The translations under genes were made by a program, and so were the position numbers. Under the pieces are notes generated by a model. The model was not told the origin of the DNA. It ran no database searches and worked only from the letters and a program-made list of their open reading frames with translations. From contig NZ_CP017668.1 in the NCBI RefSeq assembly GCF_001808185.1, positions 1,054,001 to 1,118,000 of the forward strand: a stretch of 64,000 nucleotides of DNA, written 5' to 3'. The stretch comes from Jeongeupia sp. USM3 (GTDB lineage Bacteria > Pseudomonadota > Gammaproteobacteria > Burkholderiales > Chitinibacteraceae). This document shows positions 23,548-30,894 of this stretch, piece after piece (the first letter of the stretch is position 1; every line of letters starts with the position of its first letter).

Positions 23548-24785
23548 ACGCCTCCTGGTTGGCAGACAAGATCGAGCAGTGGCCAACCGCCAAACTGCTG
23601 CCCTATGCCCGCAATGCGCGGACGCACTCGGATGATCAGGTGGCGCTGATCGCCGCGTCGATTGCCGAGTTCGGATTCACCAATCCGATCCTGGCCGGAA
23701 GCGACGGCATCATCGTTGCCGGGCACGGACGCTTGGCCGCTGCGCAGAAGCTCGGGCTGGAGATCGTGCCCGTGGTCGTGCTCGATCACCTGAATCCGAC
23801 TCAGCGCCGCGCCTTGGTCATCGCAGACAACCGGATCGCCGAAAACGCAGGCTGGGATGACGCGATGCTGCGCATCGAACTGGAGTCCCTTCAGCTCGAT
23901 GGCTTTGACATCGACCTGACCGGCTTCGACGCCGACGCGCTGGCCGAACTGATCGCGGGCGACGAGCCGGACAACCAAGGCCAGACCGACGAGGATGCGG
24001 TACCGATGGTTGGCGAGATACCGATCTCGCGCCCGGGCGATGTCTGGATCATGGGCAAGCACCGATTGCTTTGTGGTGACTCGACCGTGGCAGAAAGCTA
24101 CGACCGGCTGATGCAAGGCGAAGTGGCAGACATGGTATTCACCGACCCGCCATACAACGTGAACTACGCCAACTCTGCCCGCGACAAGATGCGCGGCAAG
24201 GATCGCGCGATCCTCAACGACAACTTGGGTGATGGCTTCTACGATTTCCTGCTGGCAGCGCTGACGCCGACAGTCGCGCACTGCCGGGGCGGCATCTACG
24301 TGGCGATGTCGTCCAGCGAACTGGATGTGCTGCAGGCGGCCTTCCGCGCCGCCGGCGGCAAGTGGTCGACCTTCATCATCTGGGCCAAGAACACCTTCAC
24401 GCTGGGACGTGCTGACTACCAGCGCCAGTACGAACCGATTCTGTACGGCTGGCCCGAGGGTGCGCAGCGCCACTGGTGCGGTGACCGCGATCAGGGCGAT
24501 GTGTGGAATATCAAGAAGCCGCAGAAGAACGATCTTCATCCGACGATGAAGCCGGTGGAGCTGGTCGAGCGGGCGATCCGCAATTCGAGCCGCCCGGGTA
24601 ACGTAGTGCTCGATCCGTTCGGCGGTTCTGGCACGACGCTGATTGCTGCAGAGAAATCTGGGCGCGTCGCACGGCTGATCGAACTCGATCCGAAGTATGT
24701 GGACGTGATCGTGCGCCGGTGGGAAGACTTCACCGGCCAGACGGCTATCCGCGCGGCAGCAGACCAGGAGGTGTGCGCCAGTTGA
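23544..24785 (+). CDS. ParB-domain / DNA methyltransferase fusion (second of two, DPPY type)
   Basis: This 413-residue paralogue of the preceding enzyme has a ParB-like half (LLPYARNARTHSDDQVALIA, GIIVAGHGRLAAAQKLGLEI). Its beta-class methyltransferase half has TDPPYNVNYA near 203 and LDPFGGSGTT near 355. DPPY favours N6-adenine methylation. The target-recognition region differs strongly from the first copy, so a second sequence specificity is likely. The start overlaps the upstream stop (ATGA). Its last 41 nt overlap a convergent small gene. Confidence 0.88.
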   Translation: MNASWLADKIEQWPTAKLLPYARNARTHSDDQVALIAASIAEFGFTNPILAGSDGIIVAGHGRLAAAQKLGLEIVPVVVLDHLNPTQRRALVIADNRIAENAGWDDAMLRIELESLQLDGFDIDLTGFDADALAELIAGDEPDNQGQTDEDAVPMVGEIPISRPGDVWIMGKHRLLCGDSTVAESYDRLMQGEVADMVFTDPPYNVNYANSARDKMRGKDRAILNDNLGDGFYDFLLAALTPTVAHCRGGIYVAMSSSELDVLQAAFRAAGGKWSTFIIWAKNTFTLGRADYQRQYEPILYGWPEGAQRHWCGDRDQGDVWNIKKPQKNDLHPTMKPVELVERAIRNSSRPGNVVLDPFGGSGTTLIAAEKSGRVARLIELDPKYVDVIVRRWEDFTGQTAIRAAADQEVCAS

Positions 24786-24969
24786 ATGGCTGACCGGGCT
24801 GCGTGGCCTCTTCTTCCTCCGCAATGCGCCGCAGGATTTGCATCGTGGCGAGATCGCGGGGCAACGCTGTGCACATCACGCGCACAGCCTGTTCGATGGA
24901 GACGTCTGGACGCCGATTGGCAATCAGCCAACGCAGTGCCTGCTCCCGTTCGGCGGCGGGCGTTTTCAT
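24745..24969 (-). CDS. Small accessory phage protein (74 aa)
   Basis: This helical protein begins MKTPAAEREQALRWLIANRR, and its body reads SIEQAVRVMCTALPRDLATM, then ILRRIAEEEEATQ. No known family was recognised. The start overlaps the stop of the next upstream gene (ATGA), so it is the second gene of that unit. Its end runs 41 bp into the convergent methyltransferase gene. Confidence 0.6.
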   Translation of the reverse strand: MKTPAAEREQALRWLIANRRPDVSIEQAVRVMCTALPRDLATMQILRRIAEEEEATQPGQPFNWRTPPGLLPRG

Positions 24970-25331
24970 CAGGCGGCCAGCTCGTCGCAGATTTCGCAGT
25001 GGATCACAAAGCCCGTCAGGTAAGGCAGACCGCGCGGGATGCCGTACTGCTTGCTGGTCTGGCGGCCAATCGTCCAGCCCATCCAACGTTGGGTGGCGGC
25101 GTTGATCGCATCCAGCAATGCGTGGCCTTGGTACAAGCCGCTCTGGACATCGTCGGCAAAGTGGCGTCCGTGACGGCTGTCGAGGAAAATCCGCACCGAT
25201 TCGAGGGGCTGGCTGGTGGCATCCGAGATGGCGGTCATCGCCAATGGCCATGCGGCGCTGGCGTGTTCGTTCATCGTGCCCCAAAAGCCCCAGTCAGTGT
25301 TCTGGGTGGCGGGGATCTGGTTGGTGGTCAT
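24969..25331 (-). CDS. Accessory phage protein of unknown function (120 aa)
   Basis: This 120-residue protein begins MTTNQIPATQNTDWGFWGTM. A helical core (AWPLAMTAISDATSQPLESV) and RHGRHFADDVQSGLYQG follow, ending IHCEICDELAA. No domain was recognised. AGGAG lies 10 nt before the start, and leader-repeat copy B with a 23-nt hairpin lies upstream. It is the promoter-distal unit of the minus-strand small-gene block. Confidence 0.72.
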   Translation of the reverse strand: MTTNQIPATQNTDWGFWGTMNEHASAAWPLAMTAISDATSQPLESVRIFLDSRHGRHFADDVQSGLYQGHALLDAINAATQRWMGWTIGRQTSKQYGIPRGLPYLTGFVIHCEICDELAA

Positions 25332-25345
25332 GGCGCTTTCTCCTT

Positions 25346-25368
25346 CAGGTTGATCGTTGCGACACCTG
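25346..25368 (-). promoter_or_regulatory. 23-nt leader hairpin after repeat copy B
   Basis: The gene-sense stem CAGGT pairs with ACCTG at the ends, and an inner TCG pairs with CGA. The equivalent hairpin after copy D (26113-26135) differs by an A-T to G-C exchange in the stem plus one loop base, a compensatory change supporting structure. Confidence 0.55.
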
Positions 25369-25369
25369 T

Positions 25370-25399
25370 AGTAACGCGCTGTTCGATTGAGAAGCCAAG
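25370..25399 (-). repeat. Leader repeat copy B
   Basis: CTTGGCTTC, nine variable nt, then CAGCGCGTTACT on the minus strand, 38 nt before the start at 25331. It diverges from the other copies only in the last three bases of the second block. Confidence 0.75.
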
Positions 25400-25431
25400 C
25401 TGTTCCTGGCTTCTTTCTCGATCAATGTCGA

Positions 25432-25791
25432 TCACCCGAGACGGGCCACGTAGCGGGCGTAATCACCGCCCTCGGGATTGACGTAAAGGTAGGGACGCCC
25501 GGGTGCGGTGACCTCGACGCAGAGATACCCGTCGCCAGTGCCACCGCCCTTGCCGCGCAGCCAGTCGCGAGACACCAGCAGGCTGCGCGCAAAGTCGTCG
25601 AATTCGGTGGTGGTGAGCTCCTTGGTTTCAGTGACGAAGACCTTGTGCTGGTCGCTCCCGCCCAGTTCGCCGAGGTCGGCAGGCTTGCGTGCAAACGGCA
25701 GGCGGATGCTCAACTCCTCGACCTGGAGGCTCTGGCCTCCAAACTGCAGGGTGCGCGGGGTGCGTTCGATGGTGATGGTCATGGTGCTCAT
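25432..25791 (-). CDS. Accessory phage protein of unknown function (119 aa)
   Basis: This 119-residue beta-rich protein begins MTITIERTPRTLQFGGQSLQ after MST. VEVTAPGRPYLYVNPEGGDY lies near the end, and residues 60-80 are an acidic helix (ELTTTEFDDFARSLLVSRDW). No family was recognised. Leader-repeat copy C and a 9-bp hairpin precede it, indicating that it is an independent unit within the block. Confidence 0.7.
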   Translation of the reverse strand: MSTMTITIERTPRTLQFGGQSLQVEELSIRLPFARKPADLGELGGSDQHKVFVTETKELTTTEFDDFARSLLVSRDWLRGKGGGTGDGYLCVEVTAPGRPYLYVNPEGGDYARYVARLG

Positions 25792-25807
25792 GGCGGTTTT
25801 CCTTGCG

Positions 25808-25830
25808 TGGCGTCGTCAATCACGACACCA
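25808..25830 (-). promoter_or_regulatory. 23-nt leader hairpin after repeat copy C
   Basis: In gene sense TGGTGTCGT pairs with ACGACGCCA over 9 bp with one G-U pair and a GATTG loop. The 5' arm GGTGTCG is shared with the hairpins after copies B and D while the 3' arm differs, again keeping pairing. Confidence 0.55.
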
Positions 25831-25832
25831 GC

Positions 25833-25862
25833 ATGAACGCGCTGTTCAAGCAGGAAGCCAAG
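25833..25862 (-). repeat. Leader repeat copy C
   Basis: CTTGGCTTC, nine variable nt, CAGCGCGTTCAT on the minus strand, 41 nt before the start at 25791. Confidence 0.82.
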
Positions 25863-25884
25863 CGAGGCTTGGCCTCTTTATCGA

Positions 25885-26103
25885 TCATTCGACGAGGTAG
25901 AGATTTGCCTCGTCCAATTCCTCGGTGTAACCCGCCTTGTGCAACACGAGCACCTTGCCGTCGCGCCAGCCCCGGACGATGCCGGTGCGGCGCACCTGCT
26001 CGATGCGGGTGCTGTGGTGGCCTGTGCTGATGTTGCGGCTGATGTAGTAAGCGACGCGGTCGCCTTTCTTGAGAGTGTGTTTGATGCTCTCGATGGTGGT
26101 CAT
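25885..26103 (-). CDS. Accessory phage protein, possible SH3-like fold (72 aa)
   Basis: This 72-residue protein begins TTIESIKHTLKKGDRVAYYI. The strand-rich body reads QVRRTGIVRGWRDGKVLVLH and ends ELDEANLYLVE. The pattern resembles small SH3-like barrels, but no family was recognised. Leader-repeat copy D and a hairpin lie upstream. Confidence 0.68.
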   Translation of the reverse strand: MTTIESIKHTLKKGDRVAYYISRNISTGHHSTRIEQVRRTGIVRGWRDGKVLVLHKAGYTEELDEANLYLVE

Positions 26104-26112
26104 GGTGTTCTC

Positions 26113-26135
26113 CGGGTTGATCGTTTCGACACCCG
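26113..26135 (-). promoter_or_regulatory. 23-nt leader hairpin after repeat copy D
   Basis: In gene sense the ends CGGGT and ACCCG pair, with inner TCG/CGA around an AAA loop. Compared with the hairpin after copy B, stem position 2 and its partner both change while pairing is kept. Confidence 0.55.
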
Positions 26136-26136
26136 T

Positions 26137-26166
26137 ATGAACGCGCTGGTGGCGAGAGAAGCCAAG
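26137..26166 (-). repeat. Leader repeat copy D
   Basis: CTTGGCTTC, nine variable nt, CAGCGCGTTCAT on the minus strand, 33 nt before the start at 26103. Confidence 0.82.
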
Positions 26167-26195
26167 CTATTCATGGCCACCCTCGCCATCAGTTT

Positions 26196-26717
26196 TCAGG
26201 CGATGCGGTAGACCCGCTCGCCACCCTGCGGCTTGTCGGACGTGATGGTCAGGCCGAGCTTTTTCTTGAAGGCTCCGGCAAAGGTGCCGCGCACGGTGTG
26301 CGCCTGCCAGCCGGTGGTCATGCAGATCTGGCCAATGGTCGCTCCCTCTGGGCGTTGCAGCATCCGGATCACTTCGGCCTGCTTGCTGTTCTCGCGGGTG
26401 CGCGGTTTGCTTGGCTCCGCTGCGCTGTCCTTGGCCCACGTGGCCTCGGCTGCCGTCACGGCTACCTCGATCTCGGGGTCGGCCTCCAGAGGCGCAGGTG
26501 CGGGACGAGCGCACCCCATTGCGTCGTAACCCTCGGCGGCAACGAACCAGTTGGTGCCGTCGGTGGTAATCAGGGCGCGGTTGAACAGGCCGTCGAGCAC
26601 TTTCTTGCGTGCGCCGCCTTTGAGGTTGTCGGGGAACCAATCGATCTTGCCGCTTGTGTTGTGGATGGCGTAGGCCAGGACGGAATGTTGGGAAAGGGTC
26701 AGTTGTGTGGTGGTCAT
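26196..26717 (-). CDS. DUF3489 domain protein
   Basis: This 173-residue protein has DUF3489 at the C-terminus (about 115-173): SKQAEVIRMLQRPEGATIGQ, then ICMTTGWQAHTVRGTFAGAF, then KKKLGLTITSDKPQGGERVY. This is a winged-helix-like fold common in mobile elements. The N-terminal half (LTLSQHSVLAYAIHNTSGKI, then WFPDNLKGGARKKVLDGLFN) is a second helical domain often fused to it. DNA binding is inferred from the fold. The start at 26717 is chosen for AAGGAG 8 nt upstream. Leader copy E precedes it. Confidence 0.87.
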   Translation of the reverse strand: MTTTQLTLSQHSVLAYAIHNTSGKIDWFPDNLKGGARKKVLDGLFNRALITTDGTNWFVAAEGYDAMGCARPAPAPLEADPEIEVAVTAAEATWAKDSAAEPSKPRTRENSKQAEVIRMLQRPEGATIGQICMTTGWQAHTVRGTFAGAFKKKLGLTITSDKPQGGERVYRIA

Positions 26718-26751
26718 GATCTGCTCCTTCGGGGTGGTTGATGACGATGTG

Positions 26752-26781
26752 ATGAACGCGCTGTTCGGCAATGAAGCCAAG
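26752..26781 (-). repeat. Leader repeat copy E
   Basis: CTTGGCTTC, nine variable nt, CAGCGCGTTCAT on the minus strand, 34 nt before the start at 26717. Confidence 0.82.
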
Positions 26782-26811
26782 CGTTTCCTGCTTGGCTTGC
26801 TGCGCTTTCGA

Positions 26812-27018
26812 TCAGTCCTTGGCGATTTCCGATTCCGTGGCCTTGGGCATCGATGCGCCAAGTTCAACGCCCGCCTTGAAGGCGGCCTCCAGTGCGTCCT
26901 TGATGCACCAGACCGCCGTGTCGTGGAAATCGAGGCTGTCTGATCTGCGCGTTTCCAGCGTCTCGATGCCGAGGTGCTTCTGCGCGATCAGGGTGAGAAT
27001 AGTTTCGATCTGGCTCAT
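26812..27018 (-). CDS. DUF6900-like small protein
   Basis: This 68-residue protein, ILTLIAQKHLGIETLETRRS then DSLDFHDTAVWCIKDALEAA, matches the small DUF6900 family found in mobile elements. The function is unknown. The start at 27018 follows GAAGGACACGG and leader copy F. The frame extends upstream through the repeat, but those residues are repeat-derived. Confidence 0.8.
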   Translation of the reverse strand: MSQIETILTLIAQKHLGIETLETRRSDSLDFHDTAVWCIKDALEAAFKAGVELGASMPKATESEIAKD

Positions 27019-27052
27019 GTCCGTGTCCTTCGATGGTGTTGATGACGAACGT

Positions 27053-27082
27053 ATGAACGCGCTGTCTTGGATTGAAGCCAAG
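27053..27082 (-). repeat. Leader repeat copy F
   Basis: CTTGGCTTC, nine variable nt, CAGCGCGTTCAT on the minus strand, 34 nt before the start at 27018. Confidence 0.82.
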
Positions 27083-27110
27083 CTGCTCCTGCTTGGTTTC
27101 ACATCGGGTT

Positions 27111-27380
27111 TCAGCGGCTGCGCAATGCGGCAATTCCTACCTGCGCCAGATCCAAAGCAGCACAGCGAAATGCGTTTTCCGCAGCCCAGGGCGCGATGCG
27201 CACGTCCTCAAGCATCTGGTCAATGACGGTGGCGCTTTTGGCACGCATGGCGGCACAAGCGATTTCAAGATCGTCTCGGTTGGCGGTGGACACTTCCTCG
27301 CGGCAGGTGCGCACCAGCACTGTGAGTGCTGCGTCTGCGAGTTTTTTGGCCAGGGTGTCGAGGTTGCTGATGTCCATCAT
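27111..27380 (-). CDS. Accessory phage protein of unknown function (89 aa)
   Basis: This all-helical 89-residue protein contains MDISNLDTLAKKLADAALTV, then CREEVSTANRDDLEIACAAM. No family was recognised. The start may be 27380 or 27377 (ATGATG); AAAGGACG precedes it. It is the first gene of the small minus-strand block and follows leader copy G. Confidence 0.7.
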   Translation of the reverse strand: MMDISNLDTLAKKLADAALTVLVRTCREEVSTANRDDLEIACAAMRAKSATVIDQMLEDVRIAPWAAENAFRCAALDLAQVGIAALRSR

Positions 27381-27412
27381 TCGTCCTTTCCAGATGTGAT
27401 TGCGATGACGTG

Positions 27413-27442
27413 ATGAACGCGCTGTTCCCGATGGAAGCCAAG
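27413..27442 (-). repeat. Leader repeat copy G
   Basis: CTTGGCTTC, nine variable nt, CAGCGCGTTCAT on the minus strand, 32-35 nt before the start at 27380/27377. It is the first copy of the minus-strand block and lies 54 bp from the divergent terminase small-subunit start. Confidence 0.82.
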
Positions 27443-27495
27443 ATCAATCCGCAGGAATGACGAACGAATGATTGAAGGTGCCCCGAAGGGGAAAT

Positions 27496-28032
27496 ATGGG
27501 TATTTCGATTCGTGCCTACGCACGCCACCGAGGGGTGTCCGATGCAGCGGTGCGCAAGGCCATCGCTGCGGGACGGATCACGCCGGAGGCAGACGGAACG
27601 ATTGATGCCGAGCGTGTCGACCGCGAATGGGCGCGCAACTCCGATGCGCCGCGCAATGGAACCGCCGCCCGTGCGGTCAAGGTCGCCGTGCCGGAATCCG
27701 GCAGCACAACGAGTGATGGGCCAGCAGCGTTGCCAGCAGGTGGCACGTCCTTGCTTCAGGCGCGCACGGTCAACGAAGTGGTTAAGGCGCAAACCAACAA
27801 GGTGCGTCTGGCCCGCCTCAAAGGCGAGCTGGTGGATCGGCCGCAGGCCATCGCCCACGTTTTCAAACTGGCTCGCTCCGAACGCGATGCCTGGCTCAAC
27901 TGGCCTGCGCGCATCTCGGCGCAGATGGCGGCCAAGCTTGGCGTCGATCCGCACACGATGCACATCGCCCTGGAGGCGGCGGTGCGCGAGCACCTGCAGG
28001 AACTGGGCGAGATGCGCCCAAGGGTGGATTGA
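27496..28032 (+). CDS. Phage terminase small subunit (Nu1-like)
   Basis: This 178-residue protein has an N-terminal winged HTH (AYARHRGVSDAAVRKAIAAG then RITPEADGTIDAERVDREWA), as in Nu1-type small terminases. A helical C-terminal part (RTVNEVVKAQTNKVRLARLK, ERDAWLNWPARISAQMA) probably assembles with TerL. It recognises phage DNA for packaging. Start ATG 27496 follows GAAGGGGAAAT. The stop overlaps the large-subunit start. Confidence 0.88.
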   Translation: MGISIRAYARHRGVSDAAVRKAIAAGRITPEADGTIDAERVDREWARNSDAPRNGTAARAVKVAVPESGSTTSDGPAALPAGGTSLLQARTVNEVVKAQTNKVRLARLKGELVDRPQAIAHVFKLARSERDAWLNWPARISAQMAAKLGVDPHTMHIALEAAVREHLQELGEMRPRVD

Positions 28033-29993
28033 TGGACATGGACTACGAAGGCGCTGCCGAGATCGAACGCGCATGGCGTGAAGGACTGACGCCCGACCCG
28101 CTGCTCACCGTGTCTGAATGGTCGGATCGCCACCGGATGCTTTCCAGCAAGGCATCCGCCGAGCCCGGGCGCTGGCGCACCAGTCGTACGCCGTACCTGA
28201 AAGCGATCATGGATTGCCTGTCGCCGACCTCACCGGTCGAGCGCGTGGTGTTCATGAAGGCCGCCCAGCTCGGCGCGACCGAGATGGGATCGAACTGGAT
28301 CGGCTATGTGATCCATCACGCGCCCGGGCCGATGATGGCGGTGTGGCCGACGGTGGAGATGGCCAAGCGCAACTCCAAACAGCGGATCGACCCGCTGATC
28401 GAGGAATCGGCGGCGTTGGCCGAGTTGATTGCACCGGCGCGTTCGCGCGACTCGGGCAACACCATTCTGGCCAAGGAGTTCCGTGGGGGCGTGTTGGTGA
28501 TGACCGGGGCCAACAGCGCGGTCGGTCTGCGTTCGATGCCGGTGCGCTATCTGTTCCTCGATGAGGTCGACGGTTATCCGTTGGACGTCGAGGGTGAAGG
28601 CGACGCAATCTCGCTGGCCGAAGCCCGTACACGCACCTTCGCGCGGCGCAAGATCTTCATCGTCTCGACACCGACGATCTCGGGGGCGAGCGCCATTGAG
28701 CGCGAGTACGAGGCCAGCGACCAGCGCCGCTATTTCGTGCCGTGCCCACATTGCTCGCACCGGCAGTGGCTGCGTTTCGAGCAGCTGCGCTGGGACAAAG
28801 GGCAACCGGAGACCGCTTCCTACATCTGCGAGTCGTGTGACACCGCGATTGCCGAGCACCACAAGACGTGGATGCTGGAGCACGGCGAGTGGCGCGCGAT
28901 GATCACCGATGGCGCGGGGAAGACGGCGGGCTTTCACCTGTCGTCGCTGTACAGCCCAGTCGGCTGGCGTGCGTGGCGTGAGATCGCCGCTGCGTGGGAG
29001 AGTGCAATCAGCAAGGAATCAGGATCGGCCGCTGCCATCAAGACCTTCAAGAACACCGAGCTGGGCGAGACCTGGGTCGAAGAAGGTGAAGCGCCGGACT
29101 GGCAACGGCTGGTCGAGCGCCGCGAGGACTACCGCGTCGGCACCGTGCCGCAAGGCGGTCTACTCGTGGTGGGCGCTGCCGACGTGCAAAAGGATCGTAT
29201 CGAGGCCTCCGTCTGGGCTTTCGGGCGTGGCAAGGAGTCGTGGCTGGTCGAGCACCGCGTGCTGATGGGCGACACCGCCCGCGACACGGTATGGAAGCGC
29301 CTTGCAGAGATGCTCTCTGAATCGTGGACGCACACCTCGGGCGCGGCGATGCCGTTGGCGCGCTTTGCGCTGGATACCGGCTTTGCCACGCAGGAAGCCT
29401 ACGCCTTTGTGCGGGCCTGCCGCGATCCTCGCGTGATGGCGGTCAAGGGTGTGCCACGTGGTGCAGCCCTGATCGGGACGCCAACTGCCGTCGATATGTC
29501 GCAGGGCGGCAAGAAGCTGCGCCGGGGCATCAAGGTGTATTCGGTGGCGGTGAGCATCGCCAAGCTGGAGTTCTACAACAACCTGCGCAAGAGCGCCGAT
29601 GTCGGCGAGGACGGATCGACCCCGGTGTTTCCAGCCGGGTTCGTCCATCTGCCCAAGATCGACGCCGAGTTCATCCAGCAACTCTGCGCGGAGCAACTGA
29701 TCACCCGTCGTGACCGCAACGGTTTCCCGGTGCGCGAGTGGCAAAAGATGCGTGAGCGCAATGAAGCGCTTGACTGCTACGTCTACGCCCGCGCGGCCGC
29801 ATCGGCGGCGGGACTGGATCGCTTCGAGGAACGCCACTGGCGGGAACTGGAGCGACAACTGGGGCTGGTCAGTCCGCCAGCTCCCGAAACACCAACTGAA
29901 TCGATCAACGAGGCCACACAACGCGGTGGCCTCGCTGCTTCTGGCAACCGCAACACCGGTCGGCGCGTGATCAAAAGCCGCTGGCTGTCCTGA
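28032..29993 (+). CDS. Phage terminase large subunit (GpA family)
   Basis: This 653-residue packaging ATPase-nuclease of the lambda GpA family has ATPase motif FMKAAQLGATEMGSNW near 75-90 and Walker B RYLFLDEVDGYPLD near 172. Paired cysteines VPCPHCSHRQW and ICESCD near 235-280 bind zinc in GpA proteins. The C-terminal nuclease region lies after about 350 (GAADVQKDRIEASVWAFGRG carries a motif Asp). It cuts concatemers and pumps DNA into the prohead. Start ATG 28032 overlaps the small-subunit stop. Confidence 0.94.
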   Translation: MDMDYEGAAEIERAWREGLTPDPLLTVSEWSDRHRMLSSKASAEPGRWRTSRTPYLKAIMDCLSPTSPVERVVFMKAAQLGATEMGSNWIGYVIHHAPGPMMAVWPTVEMAKRNSKQRIDPLIEESAALAELIAPARSRDSGNTILAKEFRGGVLVMTGANSAVGLRSMPVRYLFLDEVDGYPLDVEGEGDAISLAEARTRTFARRKIFIVSTPTISGASAIEREYEASDQRRYFVPCPHCSHRQWLRFEQLRWDKGQPETASYICESCDTAIAEHHKTWMLEHGEWRAMITDGAGKTAGFHLSSLYSPVGWRAWREIAAAWESAISKESGSAAAIKTFKNTELGETWVEEGEAPDWQRLVERREDYRVGTVPQGGLLVVGAADVQKDRIEASVWAFGRGKESWLVEHRVLMGDTARDTVWKRLAEMLSESWTHTSGAAMPLARFALDTGFATQEAYAFVRACRDPRVMAVKGVPRGAALIGTPTAVDMSQGGKKLRRGIKVYSVAVSIAKLEFYNNLRKSADVGEDGSTPVFPAGFVHLPKIDAEFIQQLCAEQLITRRDRNGFPVREWQKMRERNEALDCYVYARAAASAAGLDRFEERHWRELERQLGLVSPPAPETPTESINEATQRGGLAASGNRNTGRRVIKSRWLS

Positions 29994-30010
29994 CACCTCA
30001 AGGAAAAAAC

Positions 30011-30502
30011 ATGAGTCTTGCTACCCGTATCGAAAGCCTGGTCATCCGCGTCGCGCAGGAGTTCAACGACGTCCGCGCCAAGGCAGGCAATCTGGCCAAC
30101 CTCACCACCACCGACAAATCGAATCTGGTCGCGGCCATCAACGAACTGAAGGCCGCCGTGGTGTCCTCGGCGGTGATCGACGATGCGCACGTCGCGGCCA
30201 CGAGCACCTACTCGTCGAACAAAATCGTCTCGCTGCTCGATGCGCTCAAGACCGAGATATTGGGCGGTGCCGATGCCGCCTACGACACGCTGGTGGAAAT
30301 CCAGCAACTGCTGCAGAACGGAACCAGCGGTCTGGATGCCTTGCTCGCCGCCGTCAACAACCGTGTGCGCTTCGATGCGGCGCAGTCGCTGACCGTGGCC
30401 GAGCAACTTCAGGCACGCAGCAACATCGGAGCCGTCGCAGCCACCGATGTCGGCAATACCGACACAGACTTCGTCGCGGTCTTTGTGGGTGCGCTGGTCT
30501 GA
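30011..30502 (+). CDS. Phage structural protein with coiled-coil stalk (head-fibre-like)
   Basis: This 163-residue protein begins MSLATRIESLVIRVAQEFND. Heptad-rich stretches follow (LTTTDKSNLVAAINELKAAV; ALKTEILGGADAAYDTLVEI), and the C-terminus ends ADVGNTDTDFVAVFVGALV. The repeats KSNLVAAINELK and ARSNIGA are typical of trimeric phage fibre shafts. It lies between terminase and portal-connector genes, so a capsid fibre or decoration role is more likely than a tail fibre, by inference. It shares its N-terminal 20 residues in pattern with the next gene. Confidence 0.7.
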   Translation: MSLATRIESLVIRVAQEFNDVRAKAGNLANLTTTDKSNLVAAINELKAAVVSSAVIDDAHVAATSTYSSNKIVSLLDALKTEILGGADAAYDTLVEIQQLLQNGTSGLDALLAAVNNRVRFDAAQSLTVAEQLQARSNIGAVAATDVGNTDTDFVAVFVGALV

Positions 30503-30894
30503 TGAGCCTCGCATCGCGCATCAGTGCGCTGGCCAATCGTGTCGGGCTCGAGGTTAAGACCAAGATCGACGCCACCCACCCCGGCGTGGCCCGGGCGTGG
30601 GTGTGTTTCGGCTATGTCGGCACGCAGGTCGTCGTGCGCGCATCGCACAACGTGGCCAGCGTGACCCGGACGGCGGCGGGTCGCTACCGGGTGACCTTCG
30701 CCACTGCCATGACGGATTCCAACTACTGCTGGACGGCGCTTGCCCGCAGCAGCACCAACAGCGGCACGCAGCGCATTGCCATCGTGCGATCCAGCGCCGA
30801 CCAGAAGACCGCCCAGCACGTCGACGTCAGTTGCGCCACCACGTCCGCATCGTTCGACGACTCCTCCGAAATCAACCTTACGGTGTTCCGCTGA
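30502..30894 (+). CDS. Phage structural protein, possible fibre head domain
   Basis: This 130-residue protein begins MSLASRISALANRVGLEVKT, closely resembling the preceding protein's N-terminus. It is followed by a beta-rich domain (VVRASHNVASVTRTAAGRYR then VTFATAMTDSNYCWTALARS) that resembles globular domains of phage fibres. It overlaps both neighbours (TGATG). The shared N-terminal anchor suggests that both proteins bind the same virion site. Confidence 0.68.
   Translation: MSLASRISALANRVGLEVKTKIDATHPGVARAWVCFGYVGTQVVVRASHNVASVTRTAAGRYRVTFATAMTDSNYCWTALARSSTNSGTQRIAIVRSSADQKTAQHVDVSCATTSASFDDSSEINLTVFR

Noticed and set aside
21904..23586. 560-codon minus-strand frame opposite the first methyltransferase
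   Set aside because: Antisense shadow. The opposite strand encodes motif-bearing ParB and methyltransferase domains.
9791..27442. Short plus-strand peptides beginning M-N-A-L-x-x-x-E-A-K at each leader repeat
   Set aside because: The shared codons are identical at the nucleotide level with no synonymous variation. The three middle codons are fully variable, and copy B contains an in-frame stop and lacks ATG. Conservation is of DNA or leader RNA, not of a peptide.
25370..27442. Regularly spaced repeats as a CRISPR array
   Set aside because: Copies are separated by whole genes and spacing varies from about 300 to 615 bp. No cas genes are present and the repeats track start codons.
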